Positions 34,071-46,600 of a stretch of DNA of 64,000 nucleotides are shown in pieces. The stretch's first letter is position 1. Every line of letters begins with the position of its first letter. Both the position numbers and the translations under genes were made by a program. Below the pieces are notes generated by a model that was not told the origin of the DNA, ran no database searches, and saw only the letters and a list, made by a program, of their open reading frames with translations. The stretch is from the NCBI GenBank assembly GCA_036362985.1, contig JAYGXS010000003.1, forward strand, positions 79,942,447 through 80,006,446, read 5' to 3'. The DNA comes from Ligula intestinalis (Eukaryota > Platyhelminthes > Cestoda > Diphyllobothriidea > Diphyllobothriidae).

Positions 34071-35063
34071 CAAGTGAAAAAACCTGCCTTCAAAGGTATG
34101 ATACAAACGGAATAAATGTACAGTTGTAAGCTGAGTTGACTCATCAGCAGGAGAAATGTTTCATATCGTTTAAGGACATTAGTTGCAGACGGAGAGGGTT
34201 GGCACAAGAACACAGTGTTCTCAGTCTCCCTTCAATGGTTGTCGGCAAAAGTTGCGCGCTATCGGCTGAAGGGTTAGCAGACTGCGGGCTGCTGCTTCAG
34301 CAGTATTATCTTCAGCATGAAGCCTGGCGGGGTTCAAAGTCCACGAACGCCATCAGAGTGAAAGAGAGATTCCACCGAGTCAGCACCAAAAATTCGTGAA
34401 AGTTGTGAAAGTTGCGGAGCGCTTGGTAGGCCAAGTTCAATGCGCGCCACCAACCAGGGCTGAATGACGAAATGCATGTAACGCCTACTGGCGCAGACTG
34501 AAATAATCCTGCACGTCAAATTATTATTGATTTTTCTGGACGTTTAAAATTTTAATCGTTTTTGGCACCTTATCTCAGGTCTGAAGACAAGTGGGGAACC
34601 TTGTTATTAAAAGGGCGTCTCTTATAGGTGTGTCTACGTCGCATGATCCACCCAAGAGGCATTTCCCAGTTAACTGGAATTACCGGTGATTCAGACGTCT
34701 GGCATATTATTTGGTGCCGGTACATTAGGCTGCCCAGAACTGCAGCAATCACCTACATATTCGGTTGTATTTTGAAAATTTGTTTGCCTTTTATACGAAA
34801 ATGTTATATAAAATCGATCTCCGGTATCCGCGAGAGTTAGGAACCACAGTTAACCGCGAATAGCTGACATCTGCGATTACTTGAGATCCTCATAAAACGC
34901 TTATAACTGCCTATTTTAATGTATAAATACCAAATATACGATTAAATTTGATGGATTTGCAGTCCCGATTGGTTACGGGATTTATGCGTTCCTCATATGC
35001 CTCGAGGTCCGCTTCTAGGGCACACCAGCGGCGGGTATCACTGACAGAAGGACATAACCGTCA

Positions 35064-35215
35064 AAGAGAAGGGAGACTGGAATGGCTATTTCTGGCTTAA
35101 TAGCCGTCATCGGCCAGCCATACTTGAACCCATGAGTTGCACCATCCGAAGCTTGATCCCGCGACCTGTGGGTCAATGCTTAGAGCATTTGTCTTCTAAG
35201 CAACAGGTTCAGCAT
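35064..35215 (-). repeat. SINE family A copy
   Basis: Minus strand: tRNA-like head with a B-box-like GGTCGCGGGATCAAGC, then GATGACGGCTATTAAGCCAG and AAATAGCCATTCCAGTCTCC. The CUGA of the core is CCGA here. Confidence 0.7.
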
Positions 35216-35534
35216 TGAAGCCTCAGGGGGCGCGTCTTTCCCTTCTTCGGGCGCTTCATTTATAAATTGAAATTATTCGTGCGTTTGGAGGCTTTAGGGG
35301 TTCATTGTTCATGGGCTCAAAACACTTATTGATCGACATCTGCAGTTGTTGCTTCTTCGGGTTGACGAAGCGGTTATTAGAGGGTCCGTGCACTTCTCAA
35401 GGGCATTTGAAAACTACGGAACTACGTCTCCCACACCGCCCTGACTGTTTTCATAATTTAAAACCTGCATCCTCCTCCTCGTGTAAACATGTTATCTCTT
35501 TGCTGACGGATTTCGTCAGAAGAAGGAGAAGATG
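35216..35534. other. Intergenic, unassigned
   Basis: No recognisable feature. Confidence 0.3.
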
Positions 35535-36700
35535 CAATAGCTGGAACATGGCGTTTATTGACCTGCCGTCTCGGATTTTGCTTCGAACCCATCATCAGAG
35601 ACATTGGCACCGAGCGTAGTATTTATAGGATGAACTTGTCAGGCCATCACGTGCCTAGTTCTATTTGCATAGCTCGCATTCTTCGCTCGGGGGTCGTGCA
35701 TGATACGATGATTGCTCGTAAGTTTGCGTCTGGATCGTTAATTTCCGAAATTTTAGCATCCTTTATCTATTCTTGGTATTGTGGTTCGCTGTCTACCGCC
35801 CGCGCCATCATATGGCGTATTACTCTGCTAAGACGAAGTCTCAACACGGAATATGGAGGTAGAAGGTCGTTGCGCTTATTACTCGACTGTGGGTAGTAGA
35901 ACATAGAATTATGCAGTTCACGGCTCACGTGGTTTTCAGTCTTTGCGAGAATTTCGGCCTCACCAAATTTGAAAATATGGTTAAGTCCCCGCGCGACCTC
36001 AGGGTTAGTGTCCTTTCTCCTAGATTTTGCCGCATCTTGAACCATCTGCGTGCAGAGCTGTCTCCCATTTTCTCCGACGTAGTTGCATTGTCTTCAATTG
36101 CAGCAACTTCATTGTAGTCTTTTCCTGCAGTAGAAGAAGGGCTTCCGGTCTCGTTATTTGGCGCCTGACAGTTGCTGCTGTTTGGCGTGCATTTCCAAGT
36201 ATTGCAAGAAGGTGGCTTACAGCTGCCGAGCCGTTCCTTTTCTACGGGCACACTCGCCAAAATTTGCGCTGATTTTGTTCGGTCTCTCGTCTTGTTTACA
36301 CATTCACCTGCCGTCGAAGAGTTCGTGGGTGGCCGTTTGTTCCAAGTTCTCGCCAAATATATAGCGATTCGGTGACCTTGTCTTCTGGTTATCTGCGGCG
36401 GTTGACAACAAGCTGGTATAGCGCGTCTTTGTAACTGCGCTTCTGACTAACGGGCTTGCTGCTGTTAATGCCCAGTAAGTGTGTAGTATTTGTCGCTTTC
36501 CGGTTATTGGGCAAACACTTTATGACATGGTGACGCACCCTATAAACAGTCCACTCGTTGTGTCTTCATAACCCTTATTTGCGATTGTCTCTGATAATAG
36601 GCTCAAACGGGATTCCAAACGTCTGAACAATAGACTTCGTGTCCCAACGATCGCATTTTCTCCTCCTGCTGTCATCAAAACCTTCTCGCCAATTGGACTA
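35535..36700 (-). mobile_element. Penelope-like element, frameshifted
   Basis: Minus strand 36045-35767 encodes RGLNHIFKFGEAEILAKTEN, VSRELHNSMFYYPQ and SSNKRNDLLPPYSVLR, the same C-terminus as the PLE at 19.4 kb. 36356-36050 holds the linker and nuclease in shifted frames. The terminus has CCTATAAATAC (about 35617), CTGATGA (35592-35598) and a degraded GAGA box. Diverged from the 19.4 kb copy and not functional. Confidence 0.8.
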
Positions 36701-37405
36701 CCTTGCTAATAGCCGCATGTTGAATGTCATCGGCATATAAGCTCGAGTAATCATCAAAATCCTCCGGCCAGAACTTTATCCAGCAAGCATTAAGGGTCTC
36801 CTTCGGCGTCGATGATCTTCAGACATTTCACAATCATACATTTTCTTCAAAACCCTTTCAGCATAAATGTGAAGATTATAAAATTATGTTTTAATCATGA
36901 AAATTTATCTAGTTTCGCAAAAAAAGAAAAAAGAAGTGTATTTATCGTAAAGCCGCCCAATTGTAAAAGTCTCGCAGCCTGAGTGTCTTACGGAATTCAT
37001 GGTTAAGGGGTTAATATGCAAACTACGCAACAAGCAAGTAATTAAAGCCGCTTGTAATTGTCTTACTGAAGTAAAAATGTAAGCGAAGGGTTGCGAAATG
37101 ACAAAAAAGGGTGAAAATAAGGTCTATAAAAGAAAATTAGTAGAACAACTATTGGATAACATGACCAAGTACATTTTTGAATGGACGGATATTCCACCTA
37201 CTGAAAATTTGCAAGTAGTTCATTAATATTAACTTTCATTAGGCGGCCCTTCTATAAATCCCTACCGAATTAATAAGCAAACACTTAAAATATGCTTCAT
37301 AGAATGAGTCTGCATGTACGGAACCAAGTATAGGCGGGGAGTCAATTATATTAAGTTTTTATTACGAAAGCTCATACCACGCCTGCCCTCTGGTTAAGGT
37401 TTGCA
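36701..37405. other. Upstream of FIG4
   Basis: AT-rich, with no repeat recognised. No clear TATA or initiator; a promoter is expected somewhere here if 37406 is the true start. Confidence 0.35.
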
Positions 37406-37696
37406 ATGGTCTGTCGGTGCTATCCTTACATCAATTGGCTGCAAAAGCTCACAGTCTACGAGACGCCGACCTACATATATGTTGCGGCCTCTGACGAAGC
37501 TGAGACTCGCTTTCGAGTGCTCAAGATCGCCCGCATTCCCGTGCCCTTCACCGACAGTTTGGATCCCACAGAAGCCACTTTGGCAGCAGAAACTCCGCTG
37601 GATCGTTTATGGCGTCTGGACATTTTTGAGGATCCGCACTGCTACACGCGGAGAGAACTGAACCTCCTGCTTGCAACGATTCAGGCTGTCAATAGG
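37406..37696 (+). CDS. FIG4: FIG4 exon 1
   Basis: 97 codons from an ATG in good context (GCAATGG). [16 protein letters not shown] and [14 protein letters not shown] match the FIG4 N-terminus, and [18 protein letters not shown] its next helix. Ends AATAGG with donor GTAAGT, phase 0. The next 160 bp repeat the exon end and donor in altered form. Confidence 0.88.
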
Positions 37697-40600
37697 GTAA
37701 GTCGGTGTGCCAGTTTGGACAGTGAATTAGTTCTCACTGGTATTACGTGTGTTGTGATGCTATTGCCTTTGGTGCGAACAATGGTTCAGTAAAAAAGAAA
37801 TCTGGACCGTCGTTTCTCCTACTTTCAAATGTTTCGTGTCCGACTATCAATACGGTAGATCGGTATGCCAGTTTGGACAGAAAACGTTACTTACTTATGA
37901 ACCGTTATCTTTGATTAATTCCCACTTACATTACGTGTGTTGTGATGCTCTTTGCCTCCTGTTTGAATAATGGTGCAAAAATTGAAACTGCTCCCCTTGT
38001 TACTCCTGCTTTCACATATGTAAACTGACAGGAATTACTAGTCGGGCGAGCTTTTAAGAAGCGATTGCCGTTAAGACCATGTCATAATTCGTTCACGGCA
38101 ATGTGTTTTACGTTTTTACGTTCAATACTCCAAATATTTCTTACTAAAACTGTAAAATTAGCCAACATACATTATAATCAAGCCGCATATTGTGCTCTAG
38201 CGATCGGTCCTAAGGCTCTTGACGTCGTAAACTGGCTGTAACCCTGTTGGGATCAGTTGAGGTAGTACGTTTCGATTCTGATTCAGCAGTGTGAACTCTC
38301 GCCAACTGTGAAATTCTCACACTGTCAAGGTCACTATGTATGGTTTGATCTTGACAGAAACCTCGCCCTGTAGCTCCACCCAGCAATAACAGGTAGTGAC
38401 AGAGGTGCATTTACATCGTGCTTCTGATTCGCAGATTCTTAAGGTGGACACAAGCCAACTTGTCTATTGCGGTTTGCAGACAGTATTTGGATACCACCGA
38501 CACTACTCTAGCCTGCCCGTTCGCGCACTTCTAGTTTGTTCGCAATGAGGCTTGACGTCAGAAAGTGCGGCACTGTTGTGACTCGTGATGAAAGATTGCA
38601 TGCCGCTTCAGGGATGCAACCCTACCAAAAGCTGTATCGTCACGCTTGCGTGACACTCTTTCACCGATAGAATCCACCACCATCATCATTACCCCATGTC
38701 CCTGGATCAGCGACTATAAGGAAGGGCAGAGGCTGCCGCTATCAGGTTGAGGAAGCCAGTCTTGTGTGCACAGGAGAACTTCCTGCGAGTTCCGCGTCCA
38801 GCATGGTCAACGGTCGCTTAAGTGTACGCACTCTCCCGTGCTCTCTCGTTCTCCATCCTCTTGGAATGCCATCAACTACCCCCCCGTCTATTATCTACCC
38901 CTCCCCCCTATTCCCACGACTCACTTGCTCGATACGACGAAAATTCTCTAGTATAGGCAGATTGTATTGCCGGCAAAGACAAGGGAGACTGGAATGGCCC
39001 TTTCTGGTCTATGAGCCGTTGTCACTCATTCATACCCAATGCGGGCAATACTATTTGTCTATACTACCAGTTGTTACGGCTGTCAGGGCCTCTGTCCAGG
39101 TGGGGCAGATGAGTTCCGCTAACAGTCGGTGAACGTTAATAAAAAAGGCGAACATTTTGACCGCATGTTTAACTTGTACGGCGTTTCGATGAGAGTTTAT
39201 CGAAAGCTTACTTATGCCCGCCGACTGCTTTTCTGAATGATAATTATTATTATCACTACTGTCATCCCCACAAATCATACGAATTGTACGCCGTGTGGCT
39301 CATATTTGCTTTCGGTTCTCATATGTTATTTCAGTGGACAGCCACCAAATTCATGTGAACGGCAAACACGCCGGTCTCTACGTAGCAGGCCAAGTGTTTC
39401 CCTCATAATGCTCAATACCCATCTATAGCAGACCCTTTACCCTCATTTTGACAGGATGTCTCTACATCGAGTGGTAGTTTCCTGCGCAAGAACGCCACAG
39501 CCGTTGGCGTTCGATCGCGTGCTCTCTCCCCCTCCACAGAGCGGCACTCCCATCCGGACCCCTCCACCGGGACCTCCCCACCCTCCCCGAGCGCAGAGGA
39601 ACCCAGCTCCGTGATCCCATTGTCCACCGAACTTACCATGGAGGCCTCCACCACTCGCTCTGCCTCCCCCGCATCTGGTTCCGTCGCCTCATCTACCAGA
39701 ACCACCCAGGCGACCAGCTCCCTCGTGCAAAGCCTCACGGGCTTTGGCCTGGTGGGATTTGTGCGTTTCCTCTTCGGCTACTACCTCATTGTCATCACAC
39801 AGAGACGAGAGGTCGCACGCATAGGCGAACATAGAATCTACAAGGTCAGTTTTTGTGATGCTATCGCAAATAGAGTTAAGCCTGTTAAACCCTTACTACT
39901 GCGATTTTCCAGGCCCGGTTCCTTAGAAGAAGATAGAAGTCGTGGAAGGCAAGGTAGAAGGAGATTGTATTCTGTTCAGAATAAGTAGGAGAAGAATTAA
40001 TAGAAGGGTTGACTCGGCTTGGGTTGGAGTTTGATCATGAAGAGCGAGAGAGAGAGCGCCGCAGCCTCGCGTCCGCTGCGAAGCGGGGCGAAAGGCCGAG
40101 TGGGTTCCGCCTTGCCTGGGCTTAGTGTGAAGTGTGTTTCTGCCAGCGCTGACAACAAATCCGGCGCATATCATTAATCAGCGGTACGCAAAATCGATTA
40201 ACTGATTGAGTGGCTTGACTGCCAATTCACGCTTCGTAGATCAGTCGTCACAAGTGGCAAAGCAAGTCCAGTGTGGACCAGTCATCAGCGATGCGCCAAA
40301 AATCGATTCACTGGCCACGTTGACAGAGCAGGCAGCGCTGGGGGGACAGGCTCCTACAATGCTCATGGGGGTAGCGACTACTCTTCCCGGGCGAGACCAC
40401 CAACTCTGTTCTAGGAGCGCAGGTTTCTAGGCCATACATTTAAAACTCTTGTAGATGCGCTATAGCGGCCAGCGGCTACTCGCTTATATCGTCTCATACT
40501 TGATCTTTCGATCGGGCTCGGACATCACGGGATGATGCGTCACTAGTGGCGTCCACTAGGCACTCTCGCGGTGGTAGTAGCTATACGGAGAAGGATACAC

Positions 40601-43600
40601 ATGTGTATAAGTCTTTCGTATTCGGAAGGAAATTTTTGCGGCATTGGCCCATTCTGTCGTGAACTCTGGGACCGATATAGTCAGTATTCACCTTAATAGA
40701 TGTAAGCTAGCTGAATATAGTACATTCACGGAAGAAGGAATGTCCTCTTCTAAAAGTAACTATACACGTACAGCAGATTTTCTGGTAAGGATTACTCATC
40801 CCTGCCAAACAAAACATTAGAAGAGAAGCCGCCCGCAATACATGCGTCTTTGCATCAACTTCCGCGGAAACTAGGGTTAGGTTTCCGTTCAGTATAACGG
40901 TTCAACTTTGGGTTGTGTTCAAGGTTGGGCTGAGGGTTAGCGTTAAGGTAAGTTAGGGTTCAGTTTGTAGTGAATGCACCGAGTTCAGGCTGCATGACTG
41001 GCTATGACTGACTAATAACGGCTAATGAGCTAGAAATGACCATTCCAGTCTTTCTTCTCTTTGCCGGCAAAGCCATCTGCCTAGAATACTGGCCGCTCGA
41101 AAATACACCAGAGCGGGAGGAGTGAGTTCCGTTAGCAATCGGTGAACGTTCGTCAACGATAAAGGCAAATGCCCGTCGCTGAATAGGTGCGGTGTGAAGT
41201 ATGTTCCACGAATGCAAGATTAGTAGGTGAAGCCGCACACTGAATTCATGCAGCCTTTGTACTCTGGTAAGAAGATCAGTGTATGTCCTCATGAGCTAAT
41301 GACACCTATAGGCGTAAGAGTGCCTGTGTGCGCTTTAGTCAGGTCACATTGTCTACCGCTCGGTTCAACGGCACATTGACATCGAGCCTTGTGCACCCAG
41401 ACCATTGGTAGTGCTGCGGCAGTCCGTTAGGCTGACAGTTTAACCATCGCTAGTGAGGCCATCCATTGTGTGCTAAATGGAGAAGACGTGGCCCTGGCAA
41501 CTTGAGCGTTAATCAGTTTATAGTGCGGCAGACTTTCACTGCATCTAATGCACTCAGTCATTCCTCGCTATACTTGAGGAAAGGAGAATGTAATGGCGGG
41601 TGCAGCGGTTGCAACGCTACACGACCCGTCTACCTCTGTTGCACATCATGCGGTTTCCACTTCTTGTACCCGGCTGGTTCGGGTCTCACGCGGGTGAGGG
41701 AGCCAATAAAGTCCGCATTTATTAGGAGCTTTTGAGTTTGCCTCTCCCCTTATAAGGATGGAGTTGTTCTGTCGGTTGGCCACCTTTAAGTCACAACCCT
41801 TAGCACGTCGTGCTAGATTCAGACGCGTTAGACATGCGATGACAGTTAAGAATAAATTAACTCCTTCCTCCCTCAAACAAACATCGGTCGGATGCCCGAA
41901 CCTGTCAACCGGCCGTTGGTGGGATTGGTTACAGACCCACCTCGCGAAAATGCAATGCAGTTGTTGTGGAAGAAGAAGCAGACTGATAATTTGCAGAAAT
42001 AATTTATTCATGTAAGCTTTCGAACTCTTACAGGACACCATCGTCAGAAATAAAAACGGCATCTAGAGAAGCAACACGGATAATGAATAAGAACTAATAA
42101 AAAATAATTAGGAGAGATTTTGGTAGACTCCAATAATTTATTTGATCCGATTGTGAAAAACTTGTTTGCCTCCGTGGGATTCGAAGCTGTTTTAGCCCAG
42201 TTACAGCCCAGTATTTCCAACCCGACTAGTAGGCAGAAGAAGGCAAGGGGCGGTCCTGATAGGCAATGGCTTTATTCAGCTGTACACAAAGACTGGGGAC
42301 GCACGTGACTGTCCGGTCCTGTGTGACCTGCCGGTCCGTCGGAGTGGTCGTCAGAGTCGTCGGCAGAGTCGTCCTCAAAGTCGTCCTTTACTCTGTCAAC
42401 TCCGGCATATTTCTACGGCTCCGGTCTTTCCAGAATAATCCTAGCTCCCAGACATTCTGGAATAATCTTGACTACCCCCACTGCGCCTGCTATGTGGGTG
42501 GTCGTCTGGCCTTCTTGGCTCACGGCGTATGCGTAGGCGTGACGTACTCCGGGCGGCCCTTTTCGCCGACTGCCGTGAATGCGCGGGGGCGTCACGTGTG
42601 CTCAGGGGGTGCACCGCCGGTATGCGGCCATGACTCACATAGCGCGCACTTCTCGTCTCCACAACAGAAGCAGGATTTAGTCCGGCCAACACGCTAGCCA
42701 ACGGAGCTCTCGAGGTCCCACCGGTAGCCCTGAGTTTAATCTCACTTGGGTCGATTTACCCGCCCAGCCTATTATCTTTTATGGAATCCACCAATGCTCA
42801 TATAGTAAGTTGACTGCCCAAGCAGGATTTTCTAAGCAATCAATCTAGAATCCACCAGAGGAAAAACAGACACGTTTAATTATTAAAAGGGGTTTGACTG
42901 GTTTCAATAATTCATTAGATCTAAAAATAATTAGCGCCAGCCCGCAAGTGACTCTGCAGGGTTCCTTATGCCGCGCATTGATTCAACAAAAACCGAGTCA
43001 TTCGATATATCGATCTGGCGTCCGCATGGAGAGCTTTACGCAATCACATTCGGAACGACGTTGCTGATTGGCTCATATGTCCTATAACTGTTGCTAGTCT
43101 TGTTGCCGCTTTTATCTCTGAGGGTGGACCCCTGTACGGCTTCGAACGCTCAGGCGACTAAGGAAAAAGGGTTATGGCGATTGAATAGCCATACAGCTGT
43201 TATACGAAAATTTGCCTCAGGTAGTTGTAAACTCGGGCGCACTCTAGATACTGCGCTGCGAGGTTTATCTACTTACGTGGAGACCGACAACACTCGGACG
43301 AAAAGACGTAGGAGTGAAGTGCCTAGAAGTATAAGTGAAGGATGCAGTCTTCCATTACCTTACTGAGAGATCAAGAAAATAAGTAAACACTGCCAAGTGT
43401 TCGCTGGCAGGTTTATAAAATATTATACACGTTTTTTTGATAAAGCTAGATCGATAGGCGCACGCAAACTGTCCGCGGTTATTAGACGATATTTTCGAAA
43501 GGATAGTCTTCTTCAGCTTTTCCCCGGTTTTGCCTCTGTCGTTATAAACCCTGAATTTCGAGAAAAGCTAAAGCTGGTGGCTACCTCGCGAGATCATCTC

Positions 43601-46600
43601 CTCCTCAAATGTCTCGTTGAACATCGATATTCTTGCAGGTGTAATCATTCACGATAGGATCGCATAGGTAAAAGCGGTCCCATAATGTTGCAACCCTAAT
43701 TTTGCCACGTATTCCATGACGTGTAACGTAGGAGACACTTTTTACTGCAAAAGCACGATTTCCGTCTAATCTGAAATATTTTGCCTGGAAAGGGACGCAA
43801 TTGTTTTTTTCTCTCATGTGATATTGCCCAAGTCATGACCTTCAGACAGCATTGCTTCCGACTCGGAAAAAAATGGGCCTGTGCTGCTGATATCCTAAAG
43901 CATCAGACATTATCAGGGAAGAGAGTCCTCTGAATGTCCCGCACCAGTAGGAACAGCGAACAAAATTCATGTCTTCCGTTCGCGTAATTGGATTCAAGCT
44001 TCCACTGTCTCACTGCGTAGCAATAGCGGAAATGCTATTTTTCATTCTGTAAACGACACTCTTAGGGGCGCTAAATATGTGGACTAGTCGCCGAATGATC
44101 TTTTTGAACCTTAAATCACAGGCACTCACGTCTCCAATGAGTCTATACGATTTGTCAGCCCGATATCAATTTATGTCCAGCTCATCGATATGATTAACAA
44201 ACGACTGGCTTCTTGCTGAAGTGTCTGGTATCAGACGTTTGCGCAACGTATCCGAAGGCTTTCGTCAGTGTTAGGGCAGCCGAGCACATGAGCCGCCACC
44301 CTTGCCATCCAGACAGACAGACACCCCGAGGTCACATCGGACAAACGCGCGCGAACAGAGGTAAACGCACAGCGACAAAGAGCTGTAACCACAGGTAAGA
44401 AAGCCGTCGGATTATGCATGTCCTTAAGAGGTCACCCACCATCCGATGGCTACCTAGAGGGACCAATAAGAAGTAACAAAGTGGGCGCGGACTGATGCCC
44501 TTCAATACGAGGGCGGACACAGGAGGCGGGACTTGCTGCAGACGAGAACGCCGTGACGCAACGACAGACGACTTGCTGGCGAAGACAAGACACGCCAGCT
44601 GACACGTGCAGAGTTCATGTGTACGCCGGAATTGTTATAGTAAACTATTCTCGGTTGTCCTCTTTGTCTTCTAACCCATACGTACAACTGGGGGACACAA
44701 AATTCATTGGCGTCTTTTTCCTGTGGCTTCTATGACATTCGCGAACCCCAGATCCAAAGCTCTTCCTTTTTATGAAAATTTGTCACATTTTGCGTGGCTC
44801 AGAAGGTGTGTGGCACGCGTAGATTGGTAGTCTAGTGGTGTCACCCACTGCACCCTCCGGTATCCTTCACCTTATCTTGCTATCAAAGCCCCGTGAGTGA
44901 AGAGGGAGGGAGTATGGTAGGCACTGTGAGGATTCGTTTCATTGTTTACACATAAATCACCAGTTTTATGCACAGGTACACAGTCGGCATTGTGGCTTGT
45001 AATGCCATAGAACTGTCAGTTTGCTAGGCAATCAGTTGCTTTTTTCTCTGGAAGTGTTTGTGTACTGGAATGTCTCGTTGTTTCTGTGTCATACTTTCTT
45101 CTGAGCAAATTTAAGCGCCTTCTAGCGGTTAATAAGGCAATAAGCAATCATGGATGGAGGCGAATATGCGAGCCCCAGGCTTCTGTTGAAAAAAACGCGC
45201 AATCACTGGGACAGGACTCGTTTTTGTCTGCGTTTTCGATTTCGTACAAGATGCCATCATCAGAGAAAATAAGTGTGCAGCAAGCATTGGCGTGTTTTAT
45301 AGTTCATCTACGAAAAAAATGGGGAGTAGGGAATGATAGAATTCGTGATAGGTTGAGTCCACGCCACGACGTCTCCTTTTGTCGTCCCAGCGTACGTCCT
45401 TTGCTGACAACCGGGCCGCGCGAGCGAAGGGCTTGGTAGTGTGGGGATACTTCTACATACCTGTTGGTAGAGTTGGAGTCAGATACTCAGGCCTACAGTA
45501 GTTCTCGCCCCGTCTTATTGCGGGATTGTGCCATTATATTTGTGCCTGCGATGATAAATCCATGGTCTCCCTCCGGGATGGGAATAACCATGTGAGACAG
45601 TGGGTCGCCTTTCCGTACTGCCCGTTTATGCTCCATTATTCGCGAGATACGTCACCGGGTCGATCCTATATAATGGCAGGAGCAGTCGCGGCATGGCACT
45701 TGGTAAACTATGCCAAATCCCTCCCCTACATCCAGTCGATCTTCTATGTGTATGATCCAATAACGCATGGTAGCTGACAACGGTGGGAAATACCTAAACC
45801 GTGCCCTGCAGCGATACGTTCCGTTTTTTCTGAAGCATTCTATGTCTACAGTAGAGGGTACCAGAGTTTTGACGGCTTCTATCCGTTTGTCCCCCGTGGG
45901 GGCGTACGGATGCACCAGCTGACGAAGCCGGGTGTCCATTCCTTATCAGTCGGTTACGAAGGTGCCGTAGTTCTCGCACTCGTCCCTCAAGTTCACAGCA
46001 GTGTGTTTTTACCCTCTGAAAGAGTGCTGTAACCAACGAAAAACGCATAAACGCATTGACAACCATTCTTGCATTTCTCGCCCCCTGCTGACAGATTGAA
46101 GATACGAGGATGATCTACGTGCCCGGGGAGCCCTGTATGCCGCTGAAGAAACTCCTCGAGCGCTCCTCTGCCGACCGCTGCAAAGCCGGCCTGCCGCCCT
46201 GGGCTGCAGACAGCGCTGGCAATGCAAAGCTCTCACGTCTAGTCGCTGAGGAGACGCGATTCTTAAAGCTCTTCCAGAGTATTGATCTGAGCAGCAATTT
46301 CTACTTCAGTTACTCCTATGATCTTACCAACAGCCTGCAACGCAATTTGGAACCAGTAAGTAGACCTGCCCAATCGGGTCGGCTGAGCATCCATTTTTTA
46401 CAAACTTTTATAGTGCAGCTTTATTCCGGTCGAATTTCATCATCTTTTGATGCAACGTCATGTCATACGCTTTTGTTATAAGACTTTCCCGGTCTAAGTT
46501 CTTCGCAGCTCTATTTACCCAATAAGCCGCTTTTTTGGAGCTTTTTTTCTTTCGACAATTCATATGTTTAAGGATCGTTGTACGTGCCTACAGCCAGGCT

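Larger units (their letters stand above)
31601..35063. other. Intergenic region between GCC2 and FIG4
   Basis: No gene recognised. It contains a C run (32993-33007), a PLE terminus (33500-33640) and a hairpin (33985-34070). The GC-rich stretch 33640-33870 may belong to the PLE piece. Confidence 0.4.

Noticed and set aside
40870..40960. Interstitial telomeric repeat
   Set aside because: Only scattered TTAGGG-like words, no tandem array.
44268..44695. A third solo LTR
   Set aside because: GC-rich and starts TGTT, but no defined end, TATA/poly(A) pair or target duplication.
45234..45263. Hammerhead ribozyme in the PLE terminus (CUGAUGA and GAAA exact)
   Set aside because: Stem II pairs poorly, an extra U precedes it, and no NUH triplet with stem I is found; kept only as a hammerhead-like block.
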